64,000 nucleotides of DNA from Rhabditoides inermis (taxonomy: Eukaryota > Nematoda > Chromadorea > Rhabditida > Rhabditidae), in the NCBI GenBank assembly GCA_963966185.1, contig CAWZYM010000115.1:67001-131000 (forward strand). Reading direction: 5' to 3'. The position numbers were made by a program, and so were the translations under genes. Of the stretch, positions 45,709-64,000 are shown in pieces. The first letter of the stretch is position 1. Each line of letters opens with the position of its first letter. The notes beneath the pieces were generated by a model. It was not told where the DNA came from and made no database searches. It worked only from the letters and a program-made list of their open reading frames with translations.

Positions 45709-46988
45709 CTGGATTGATTGGGTCACGATCAGCTGACAGCGTGGGGCTCCGAGTACAGTACGCTCACCTATTGATTGGGGTGGAATGCCGTCTACGCCCC
45801 GTGGTATAGCCGATCCGAACCCGTCATTTTCGATTTCGCGCGATGTGTGTATGTATGTGCCGGGACGTACCGTCTGTGGCAGCGTGTTCCCGCCCAATAT
45901 GTCTCCATGTTATGTTGGCATAATCTCTTCCCCTCTTTACGTTTACTGGGTCTTCCGTGGTGGTCTCCTCTCTCCCTACAGTTATCTTGATGTTGTCAAG
46001 CGATCAAATAAAGGTATGCACTTTGCTTGCACTGTGGATTACGGTAAGAGACGATTGATTGATCTGTCTCGTCTCGTGCTAGTCTCGGGTGGAGAGTGTC
46101 CGGAGAGGCCGCGTGTTCTCTGTTCTGGAGTCCTGGCTGTGAGAAGGGTTCAGCGGGTTCATCCTGAAAGTGCATCGCCTGCGGGGTGCAGCGTATTGCT
46201 ACATTGGTTCCGCGCGCCCTCCTGTTCCTTTCTTTCGTCGGACTGTTCGTTCTGATTTGTGTGATTGCGCAGTTGGGAAGAGGGGGTCCGGTCCTGTATC
46301 TTCCGAATGCACATGCACAACCCTCCAACCAGCCGCCCGCTCGCTCGCGCGGCGACCACCCATTTTTTATCCCACACTTTTTGTCTCTAGCACACATTGC
46401 GGCAAGGGCAAAGCGCAGAGAGACCTGACCGCGACGCGTCGCGCGCGCGGCGCGTCTAGCCAGCCTATCAGCTCGCACTGCCCGCAAAAAGTACACGCGA
46501 TAGGCAGCTAGAGTGCATTTTCTTTGGAGCGACTTTGGTTTTCTAGAAGAGTTTCTTTTTTGGCTTGATCGCTCCGGAAGTGACGTCATTAAATGTATGG
46601 ATCAAGCGATCGATTTTTTTAAAACTCACTTTGTTATTTGAAACAACGTTTGTGAATCATCGTGTTGCGTTTGTGTTCTTATATCCGTTCTCGCGTTATC
46701 TGTTTTTTTATGCACTGTCTATCTTGTCTTTGTTCTCATGTGCCATAGTTTGATTGATTAGTTTTATCTTATATATTTATTTATTTACCATGTGTTCAGT
46801 TATAAGTTTCGCGTTGCGGTGTGTTTCATTATCAACATTCAAGTTATTTATTTCAGAACTTGTACAGTTGTATTATATTTCGGCTCACTGGAGATTTCTG
46901 TTGTGGTTCTGTACAGAATTGAACTAATTTGTACATACTGCGTCTGAATCCAAATTTATTCATCTTGAAATAACAACGACACATGGTA
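45709..46988 (+). other. Spacer before Pumilio gene
   Basis: Contains AIG1 gene 3 3' UTR (AATAAA 46007-46012), then a GC-rich stretch near 46420-46470 that could be Pumilio promoter, then an A+T-rich 5' UTR region with TGTACATA at 46930-46937. No gene recognised. Confidence 0.5.
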
Positions 46989-49944
46989 ATGGCGGAACAT
47001 CAGTGGAACGGATATTCTCAGTCTGGTGGCGGATGGAGCGGAAAGTCTGGTAGGTTATTTGATATTTAGCACATGTATTTATTGTTATTTGTATTATTGT
47101 TGCTATTATGCGATAACGTGTGTTGCAGATCATGCAGTCAGCAAGCCCAAGCCCATCAACATTGGTGGAGCAGGGGCAGGAGGTGCTCCTAGTTCGCCTC
47201 CTCACTCTGAGTCGATTGGAGGATTCGTCCATCAGATGGTCGACAACATTGTCAGCGGTTCCCCTGCTTCTGTGAACACTGCGAAATTTGTGGGTGTTTT
47301 ACATTCTATATTTATTCTTAATCTCTAGCGTAGCTAATTTTCTCCTTTCATAATGTTTACACGTTGATTTACTGATTTCTTTCAGGCACCCACGAAGAGC
47401 GATGGCATTCGTTTTGGCGACAAGAGGTGGGTTGACCTACTATTGGGTTTAATTTTGAATGTGGTATTGGAATTTCTTTCGTTATTGACGAGTTTTAGTG
47501 ATGACAAGAAGCCTGATGCATCAGGAGCGCAGTATCCTGTTCCCATTCCTGCACATTTTCAAGCTGATTCACAGTTGGGAACGACTCCGGAGTTTCAGGT
47601 ACCTTTTGATAGTTCTGTTGCACGATGTATGTGCTTTTTTATATTACGGTTATTTGAATCACTGTATTGATGGTCTACTTATTTGCTGCATTTCAGCAAG
47701 CGTACCCGTTCATGATGGCGAACAGGGGTATGGTCACTCCTGGCACTCCCACCAGCACCTTCCACTTTGGATCGTGGGGAGCCGTGTATGCTCAGCCCAA
47801 TCCTCCTCAGCTCAATGATTCTCTCAACAACGGTGAGTACGGTTATATATTATAAATTAATTTTTGTCACGTGCTAGCAGTGTCTTGATTATGTGTGGTG
47901 TCTGGTGTGACTAGAAACTATTTTTTCAGGAATTCCTATTGATGCTGGGCAGCCCCAAGCCCTCTATGGATCGTCTCCGCCGTTTTTCCAAAACCCCATC
48001 ATGAACATGACATCGGCTTTGTCAAACATGAGTGTGAACGGAGTGCCGACTACTCCCATTCGTGAACAACAACAGCAGCAGCAACAGTTCGTTGGCGTCA
48101 ACAATGGACCGTTTGCTGGTCTCCAGACAGCTCAGCAACAGTTCTTCTATCAGCAGCCGCAATCCAACGGCCCTTCTCTTGGAACGAGCCCCAACTACTT
48201 CAGTGAGTTTTGTTTCTTTCATTTTGATGGTGCGATTGAAAATAATTTATTCATACTAATGCAACTTTTGTATCAGGTGGAGGACTGTCTGGAATGTCTC
48301 ATGTATCTGGCATCAACGGATTGGGCATGTCGCAAGCGTTCGGTGGCCCGCGAATGAACGGTGGAATGTACCCGACTCAGCAGTCGAACAGCTCGCTCCA
48401 CTATGGCATGCCGCCTCGTCGTACTACCAAGAACCAGATGGATGAGCGCGGTCCGAGCCGCAGTCACATGCTGGATGAGTTCCGCAACAGTCGCCTCAAC
48501 ACGCTCTCCCTGGCCGATCTCGGTGACCACGTTGTCGAGTTCGCACAGGATCAGCATGGATCGAGGTGGGTTGAGTACATGTTTAATATGTTATGTATTG
48601 ACGATAATTGAATCTCTCCAGGTTCATCCAGCAAAAGCTCGAGCGCGCTTCTGCTAAGGAGAAGCAGATGGTGTTCGACGAGGTGATCAAGTACGCTGCT
48701 ATTCTCATGGTGGATGTTTTCGGTAACTACGTCATCCAGGTGCGTTTCCTTTGTTAGTAGAACTGTACGCGTGCATACTTTATATTTCAATTCAATTATA
48801 TAATGCGTTACTTTTTCAGAAGTTCTTTGAGCACGGCACCATGGAACAGAAGGCAGCTCTTGCAGAGGAGATCCGTGGAAACGTGATGCATCTCGCTCTA
48901 CAGATGTACGGATGTCGTGTTATCCAGAAGGCATTGGAGTCGATCGATGAAGCCCAGCAAATGGTTCTGCTTCGCGAGATGGAGGGACAGGTATTCATTA
49001 CCGATGATTCATTTGGTATGTGTATTTTTTCAGGTACTCCGATGCGTGAAGGACCAGAACGGCAATCACGTCGTGCAAAAGGTTATCGAGAAGGTCAAGC
49101 CCGAGCGTCTGCAGTTCATCATCGATGACATTGTGAAGGGAGATGCCAACAACGTGTACACTCTCTCCATCCACCCCTACGGATGCCGCGTAATTCAGCG
49201 AATTCTCGAACATTGTTCTGAGGATCAGAAGAGGCCTGTGCTAGAGCAGCTTCACAAGCATCTCAAGAAGCTGGTTATGGATCAGTACGGCAACTACGTC
49301 ATTCAGCATGTTGTGGAGCACGGCAGCGACCAGGATCAGGAGCGCATAGTGAGCGAGGTATGTTGTTTTGTCTATTTTGTTGTAATGATGATTTTTGTAT
49401 CTTTTTTCCAGATCGCTGGAGATGTGATGTCGTTTGCTCAACACAAGTTCGCTTCTAATGTGATCGAGAAGTGTCTGACCTGCGCTGGTTCGCATCACAA
49501 GAATCGCCTCATCACGGAGGTGTGCGGTCAGCCCGGAGACCCGAACCCTCCTCTGCTGCAAATGATGAAGGATCAGTTCGCCAACTACGTCGTCCAGAAA
49601 ATGCTCGATGTCGCTGATTCCACCCATAGGAAAAAGATGATGTTCGCCATCAAGCCGCACATTCCTGCTCTCCGGAAGTACAATTATGGAAAGCACATAA
49701 TCAGTGAGTATACACTTTTCGTTTCGTGTTTAGTTTAAAGAATTCACTTCTAATTTATTTGTTTTCAGCCAAGCTGGAGAAGTACTTCCAGAAAACGCAG
49801 AACAACAATGCGATGATGAATGGGATGAACGGCATGAGCGGGATGGGCATGAATGGAATGGGAGGTATGGGAATGGGAATGCAGCCGCTACCACCGATGG
49901 ATCACCACGCTATGTACAATCACCACCACCAGTACACTATCTGA
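46989..49944 (+). CDS. Pumilio (PUF) RNA-binding protein
   Basis: Twelve exons (46989-47049, 47129-47289, 47386-47426, 47499-47598, 47697-47832, 47930-48202, 48277-48565, 48622-48739, 48820-48990, 49034-49357, 49412-49703, 49769-49944) give 713 aa. An ATG six bases upstream is in frame. The first 380 residues are low-complexity, rich in Gly, Ser and Gln (a polyQ run near 48068). Then follow eight PUM repeats whose RNA-contact triplets can be read: GSRFIQ, GNYVIQ, GCRVIQ, GNHVVQ, GCRVIQ, GNYVIQ, ASNVIE, ANYVVQ. This is exactly the classic Pumilio code for UGUANAUA. The C-terminus after KHIITKLEKYF is a Met-Gly repeat and a His-rich end. It represses or destabilises target mRNAs in the cytoplasm. 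Among worm PUFs it looks like the canonical Pumilio/PUF-8/9 class, not the FBF class. AATAAA at 50653. Confidence 0.95.
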
Positions 49945-50893
49945 TGTGACTGTATAGTCACTCTAAGAATCACTAACTGCGCATTATGCGTGTTTGTTCT
50001 GTAAAGAGCGGCCGCGAGGCTCTTGTTGTCTTATTGTTATCGTTATCTCAATGTACATTTCTCCCGACGAGATCATTTATTGTCATCCTTCCTCTCGGGA
50101 GGGTCCTCTATGTGGCTCCCTGATCACATCGCATGCTTCACTGGTTGCCCTCACCACTCCATCTTCCAAAAGAGATTGTATCTAGATATGTATGTAAATT
50201 GGATTGTCTTGCTCATTTTGGAATATGAATGACCCGTGCTTCATCATCTCTTGAGGTGTCTGATTCTCTTTCATGTTGTTGTTAGACGCCGCTGCGAGTG
50301 CGGATTGTGAACGTGAATCCCCTTAATTGTTGATAGCCAAGTCATTGTATAGATCGTATAACTCTGGTGGATGTTGGTTGTTGTTGTTGGCGGTCATCCC
50401 CAGATACGGTACTGTGAATGCGATCCGCGTAGATGTCTCTCTCGTGCTGCGGAGGCACTAGGCTCTCGTGGTTGGAACCATTTCCCTCTTATTCCATCCC
50501 GGTTCCCCGCGAAGCTTGTTTGCACAAATTTGTATATGGTCTATGTCTATATCTTGATGCTTCAGATGTTTGTATTTCTCTATATTGTATGATGTTCCCA
50601 CCTCATCAGTTTGTATATGTTCGTTATTTTGACATTGACAAATTTTATTAGAAATAAAACTTTGAAAAGGTTTTTATCCAATCTTATGTCTCGTTTTTTG
50701 AAGACGTTTTTGTCGTCGTTTTGTACTTTGGGTTGACTTGAACGGTTTCTAGTTTTGATTTTTTGATCAAGTGATGAAATTGAGAGATAGTGGTGTTATC
50801 TCCTCTCGTGTCAATGTTGCAATTACAAAGATTTGGTTTGACGTGCAGTGAGTGAAAGTGTATGGGCTGTTTTCGATTTGCGTGGTGTTGTAG
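49945..50893 (+). other. Pumilio 3' UTR and spacer
   Basis: AATAAA at 50653-50658. About 710 nt of 3' UTR; TGTATATG occurs twice, but no exact UGUANAUA is seen. TTGTAG directly precedes the next ATG. Confidence 0.7.
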
Positions 50894-52997
<2,104 letters not shown>

Positions 52998-54512
52998 GGA
53001 GAAGAGGAAGAGGAGGAGGGAGAGAGGGTGGATTGGCCCCCGCACGCTTTCCCCTATCTTCAATATAGTCTAGTATAGAGAATGCTTCCGTATATTGTTG
53101 TGTTGTCGTCATCTCTTGTAGGGAAAAGCGCGGCGTTCTTTTCCCTTTCTTACAGTAGATGCGATTGTTTGATTGGAAAAGTGCCTGCATGCGTAGCGTA
53201 GATTGATTCGTTTGATAGTTTTGTTGTTTCGTTTTCTATTGTTACACAATCCGAAACACTGTCGCTTCCCCCGGCTCCAGTCTCAATTCGTGTTGCAAAG
53301 CTCATAATGGATTACTGTAATCGTGCGTCTCTGTGCTCTCCTCAGCCGTCCCCGTTTTCTATTTGTACGAAATTAGTCAATGTAGAGTAGCGCGAATAAT
53401 TTCTTGTGTTAGTGAGATGTATGTATGTTTGTGTGTGTAAACAACATTGTAAAGGGTATAGTTCTCATAGAGATAATAAAGAGTGCGTATAGACGAGGGC
53501 CATTGTCTTGTGGCCTCGTTGCGAGGGATCAATTATGGATGATTGTGAGAGGCCCCGGCGGCCTTGGAGGCTGCGAGGGATAAGAAGTTGAGACTGAATG
53601 GGTGAGTGGAGTAGGCGCGCCCTCCGGAAATGGACCCACTGCCGATGGAGTGGAAAGGAATTCCACTCGGCTCATTTCGATGCTGTTGTTGTTTTCGAGT
53701 CGCCTCCCGCAGTGAATTATGAATCACCTTTTCGATTTTGTGGGTCTGGGTCACGCCCGTAAATTTTGGTCAATTCGCTGGAGCCTATCAGGGAAAGTTG
53801 CGCGAGTGGAAGGATTGGGTGTGTCCGACTGGATATTGATCGGCATGTGGTGAGTGGAAGAGAGAAAGAGACGGTAAGCTCCGCCCCCTCAAGGCGGGAG
53901 ATTCTTTTTGGAACGCTTACGGACAGCTGATTAGAATAGAGGATTTATGTTGCTAATATATGTTTACGTTGGTTTGTGCGCGGCGCGTTTTCATGACGCG
54001 TGTGTGTTTCGCAATGCTGTCAATGGGCGGGGAGCGTGTTTGGATAAGTTGTCAGATTGAGTGTGTGAGCGGGAGAGGGAAAGAGAGAGGAATTCCGCTA
54101 TTGCACCGACCGATATTTCCAGGGAGAGAGAGTGCGCGAGCCGACTTTTTTGTGAGGTGTCGTGTCGCTCCGCCAGTCGCTCTTTCCTCTTTTTGTGCTG
54201 TTGAAATGTAGAAGCTGCGCGATTTGCATGGAAGCGCGGGAGGGAGAGGAGGAAAAAGGGGCAGGTGTTATGCGAGAGAGGGGGGGGAGAGAGGAGAGTG
54301 GTGTGCGCGACACTCGACCCTTATTAGGGATTAGGCAAGACGTCAGAGTGTCGTGGATTGAGGATTGATTGATGTTGTTTTTGTGTTGTCGTTGAGATTT
54401 CCGCAATGTATTCGATGGTGATTCAAAGCGTGCTCTTATTTTTCGGTTTATCAGTGCGCGCAACGTTGTTCTTATCTCGTTTTTGATCTAACATTGTTTT
54501 TGTCACTCTAGA
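52998..54512. other. Spacer, PTGES2 3' UTR and tubulin acetyltransferase upstream region
   Basis: AATAAA at 53475-53480. No coding chain seen on either strand in 53500-54512; GC-rich and purine-rich patches near 54060-54300. Confidence 0.55.
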
Positions 54513-58155
<3,643 letters not shown>

Positions 58156-58401
58156 CTGCATCCAACCCACCTCATCTCGTGTCCTTTCTCCCAACATCCT
58201 CCCAGTCCATGTGCTGACTGCACAACTCTCCCTTCGTGTCACCCATGTGCAACTCTTTTTTGTGGTGACTGATCCATCCCACATCCCACGTCGCCTCCCT
58301 TTCCACTGTTGAACCACTCTTTCTCATGTTTTCCCCAGTTTACTCGAGGTAGACTCGCGAGCATATTTTGGAAAATGAGTGACACGAGGTGAGAGAGAGA
58401 G

Positions 58402-58454
<53 letters not shown>

Positions 58455-59048
58455 GGGGATGACGCCAGCGTGGCAGCGTGTGTGTGTACATAGCAAATCA
58501 GCTGTTCTGTCAACGCGTTTTTGCGGTTTCCATTTCCATTGTCCTATTACTCTTGCAAAAATTTTCCCCGAACTAGTCTATTCCGATTCCGATTTCTCTG
58601 TCCACTTTTTCTATTCGCTAACCTCGTGTTATGCAGAGTTGTTGTGAATTTATTGTCAAGTGCATTCCAGATTTCTTTGTGTCGCTCGTTAATCTCATTA
58701 CCATAAGATCGCTTTGTAATTTATTTGTATTTATTTTATCGCGTTTCTACTGGGTTGCTTGAAGTGTATCGCGAATAAATAAGAAGATATAAACATGATG
58801 ATATAAGCATTAGTGTTTCGTCTTTTGATTTTGATTTCTATTTGCAGTCAGTTCTGCAGAACGCCATAGAATAATTTTTTAGATCATTTCTTTCGATCGA
58901 ATACCGGTAGATCAAATGTCGGCTGTTGACTCTCGAAAACCACCCTCCTCTATTGTACACACGTTTGCTCCGAGACTTTGTACACATAAAAAGTAGAAAA
59001 AGTAGGGGGTGGAGTTACAAATAAAGACATTCGCTCCTTCTCTCTCTT

Positions 59049-59091
<43 letters not shown>

Positions 59092-61076
59092 TTCATCTCG
59101 TGCTCACATCTCACATGGCAAACAGTTGATACGCAGTGCGCAGAGAGCATGCGGGTGGAGGAGAGTCAGAGAGTACAGAGAGAGGACCGTGTGTGCATTC
59201 ATTCGGTGCTCATGTGGGGATTCCCTATGAATTACACCTTTGCTCCCCTAAAATAGTGATAACCTGATAACCTGATTATTGCGAAAATGTTATCGATCAG
59301 ATGAATTGTTTGACGATCACTTATTGATGGTTTATCGAGGTGAGGTGAATTGATGCGGGGCGTATTTAATTTATAATCGGCTCCCGCGCCCCGGTCGCGC
59401 CGGGTCGACTGTGCCATTACTTTTTGGCGATTCACAGAGAGTTAATCCTCCTCTCCCCCACTTTTGTGTGCCAACCATTTCGTTGTCAATCGACATTGTT
59501 AAACGCACCATGTAATTGTTATTCGAAATATGTTATATGCATCAAAATATATTTAGTGAGTTGTAGGTGTAGTGACATTGAACACTCTTTATTATTATGA
59601 CAGTAATTCGCTTCGTGTGACTTGCTTATCAGTCGTGTTGCATTGGTCCGGTGTGGTGTGAAAAGATTGCGTGCTTTTCTCGGCCAGTCACCTTTCCCTC
59701 TCTTCCACATTGCAGTCTCGCGTGTGCTCTGGCAAAACCATATTGCGCTTTGTTCAATTTCCTGTCCCAGATCCCCTTCTTCCACTATTCATAATTCGCT
59801 ATTTCTATAATACTAATGCAAACAATTTTGTAATTAGCTCAGTTTGTAAAATAGAAACATTTGTGTAGCAGGAAGAAGTCGTAACTTTGCTGAATAGCCA
59901 GGTAATGAGATGCGGCCCCGGCTTTTCAGCGTATTGGAAAACGCCAGTCTGGGTTCATATGCTAGAGTGTTTCCATTCTCCAACACCAAACATGTGACTC
60001 AAATGCAGAGACATGACATGTGCTTGCATCATTTCTTTCCGATTCACCCTTTCCATTTCCCTTCTACTTATCAGAGTTTTTTTGGTCGTTTTACCTATCG
60101 TTAGAACATCACCGTTCGGGTAATTAGGAAATGACACCAGACACCACGACACCAGACACCAGACACCACGACACCACGACACCATGGTGTCGACACCACG
60201 ACACCACGGTGTCGACACCATGACACCACGACACCACTTCAAAAAACACAACTGCACTACGACCTCTCGTCTATATAACTGAAAAAAATGCAGAACTTTG
60301 TGTTTTGTAAAGTGGTGTCGTGGTGTCGTGGTGTCGTGGTGTTGACACCATGGTGTCGTGGTGTCGACACCAGAGGGTCGTGGTGTCGTGGTGTCTGGTG
60401 TCTGGTGTCATGGTGTCTGGTGTCATTTCCTAATTGCCCACAGTTCGGTCAGATTGTGGTAGCGTAATATCTGTGATATGAGACATAACTTTCATATTGC
60501 AATTGCAGAGAATGTGAAAAAGTAGTATCATATTCATCAATTATCCCAGCTCTGCAGTGTGAATGTGTGAAAGTAGCAAATGTATTGTCAGCGTCGTCAT
60601 AGCTAAACATGTGAATGTGAATATGGTGGGTGATCTCACACCGGATGTATGTAGGAAAAAGTCTGATTCTGGGAGACTGCACTCATAGTTTTATCTGTAC
60701 AGAACACTACATAGATGCCTCTTCAAAAAGTTGTATTGTGAACCCTTTCTGTTCCATTTCATGTTGTTTTGCACTCACGCTCTCTTTCACCACAATAAAA
60801 TCAGATCACGTGCCACAATTTCTCTCACACTTTCAAAAAGTGCCAAGATTTATAACTGTTGTAATGTTTTAGGACGACACTTTTGCGCTTCGATATTTTG
60901 TCGCGTGTGGGCAGAGATCGAAAACAGCAGCTGTGCTGCAAAACTGCAAAACTATGCGATCAACTTTTTGATAGATGATTGATAATCTGGTGTTTTCACA
61001 CCATGGTCTTCGAGCTCATTCGTCAATCTCGCGTGTAATTTTATTTTTTGAAAAAATTATAACTATTTTTTCAGTG
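58156..61076. other. Intergenic between tubulin acetyltransferase and AMPK genes
   Basis: 3' UTR to about 58790 (AATAAA 58774-58779) with a GA tract (58390-58452) and TGTACATA at 58485-58492. Then a CT tract (59037-59095), unassigned A+T-rich sequence, the palindromic element at 60118-60439, and AMPK upstream sequence. No further gene recognised. Confidence 0.55.
60118..60439. mobile_element. Palindromic minisatellite/MITE of 9-bp GACACCACG units
   Basis: Ends are inverted repeats (GGGTAATTAGGAAATGACACC at left; reverse complement with one mismatch at right, GGTGTCATTTCCTAATTGCCC). Both arms are tandem ACGACACCAC units on the left and GTGGTGTCGT units on the right, about 120 bp each, around a unique loop of about 70 bp. 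GTTCGG occurs just outside both ends (60114-60119 and 60443-60448), a possible target duplication. No coding capacity. Confidence 0.85.
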
Positions 61077-63881
<2,805 letters not shown>

Positions 63882-64000
63882 TGAGTGTACCACTGATTCT
63901 GATGTGATGAAAAAACCACTATTCTATAAACTACAATTGCCGTATCAACTTTTTTATCCGCCATATTTCATATTCTTATTTCGATCACACACGTTTTGCT

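Noticed and set aside
49945..50893. Pumilio autoregulatory sites in its own 3' UTR
   Set aside because: TGTATATG occurs twice but no exact UGUANAUA is present.
60118..60439. CRISPR-like array
   Set aside because: The units are contiguous 9-bp repeats in inverted arms with no spacers, in a eukaryotic genome.

Overview
This is a gene-dense, intron-rich nematode nuclear window. The evidence is a chemoreceptor of the nematode-specific Sre class, orthologues of worm genes such as aak-2 (its N-terminal exons included), many short GT-AG introns, and a 3' splice-acceptor-like AG lying 0-2 nt before the first ATG of most genes, as expected for spliced-leader trans-splicing. It is probably a rhabditid or diplogastrid-type worm; the genus cannot be told from the sequence. 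No gene here is captured by one long ORF, so the models below are phase-checked exon chains, and the given lengths follow from those chains.

Layout. 1-3895: no gene, one 0.6 kb MITE-like element. 3896-7292 (+): Sre-class GPCR. 8415-9212 (-): 3' part of an unrecognised single-pass membrane protein. 10783 to about 16790 (-): SLC10/P3-type sodium-coupled transporter with a long N-terminal lumenal/extracellular domain. 20573-23868 (+): unrecognised secreted Cys-containing protein. 23.9-27.6 kb: repeat-rich, with fold-back elements, a TTAA-bounded MITE and tRNA-derived remnants. 27615-32359 (-): TMBIM/Lifeguard protein, with a complete EF-hand calmodulin-like gene (29823-31078, +) nested in one intron. 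33063-37100 (-): mitochondrial NAD-isocitrate dehydrogenase beta subunit. From 38.4 kb on everything is on the + strand: three tandem AIG1/ADTRP-family genes (38462-39786, 40213-42854, 43427-45708), Pumilio (46989-49944), prostaglandin E synthase 2-like (50894-52997), alpha-tubulin acetyltransferase (54513-58155), and the 5' half of AMPK alpha (61077 to beyond 63880).

The genes are mostly independent housekeeping or signalling genes. The only clear functional cluster is the AIG1 trio, where the first copy has lost both predicted catalytic residues. The strongest unexplained pattern is structural: the 3' end of the exon just before the catalytic His codon, with its 5' splice site, has been tandemly re-copied into the following intron in two of the AIG1 paralogues, and one such exon-intron junction also sits 32 kb away in reverse orientation. 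Other structural points are a fold-back pair in the IDH introns bracketing six exons, a recurrent composite fold-back element, a palindromic minisatellite, and very abundant GA/CT tracts in introns.
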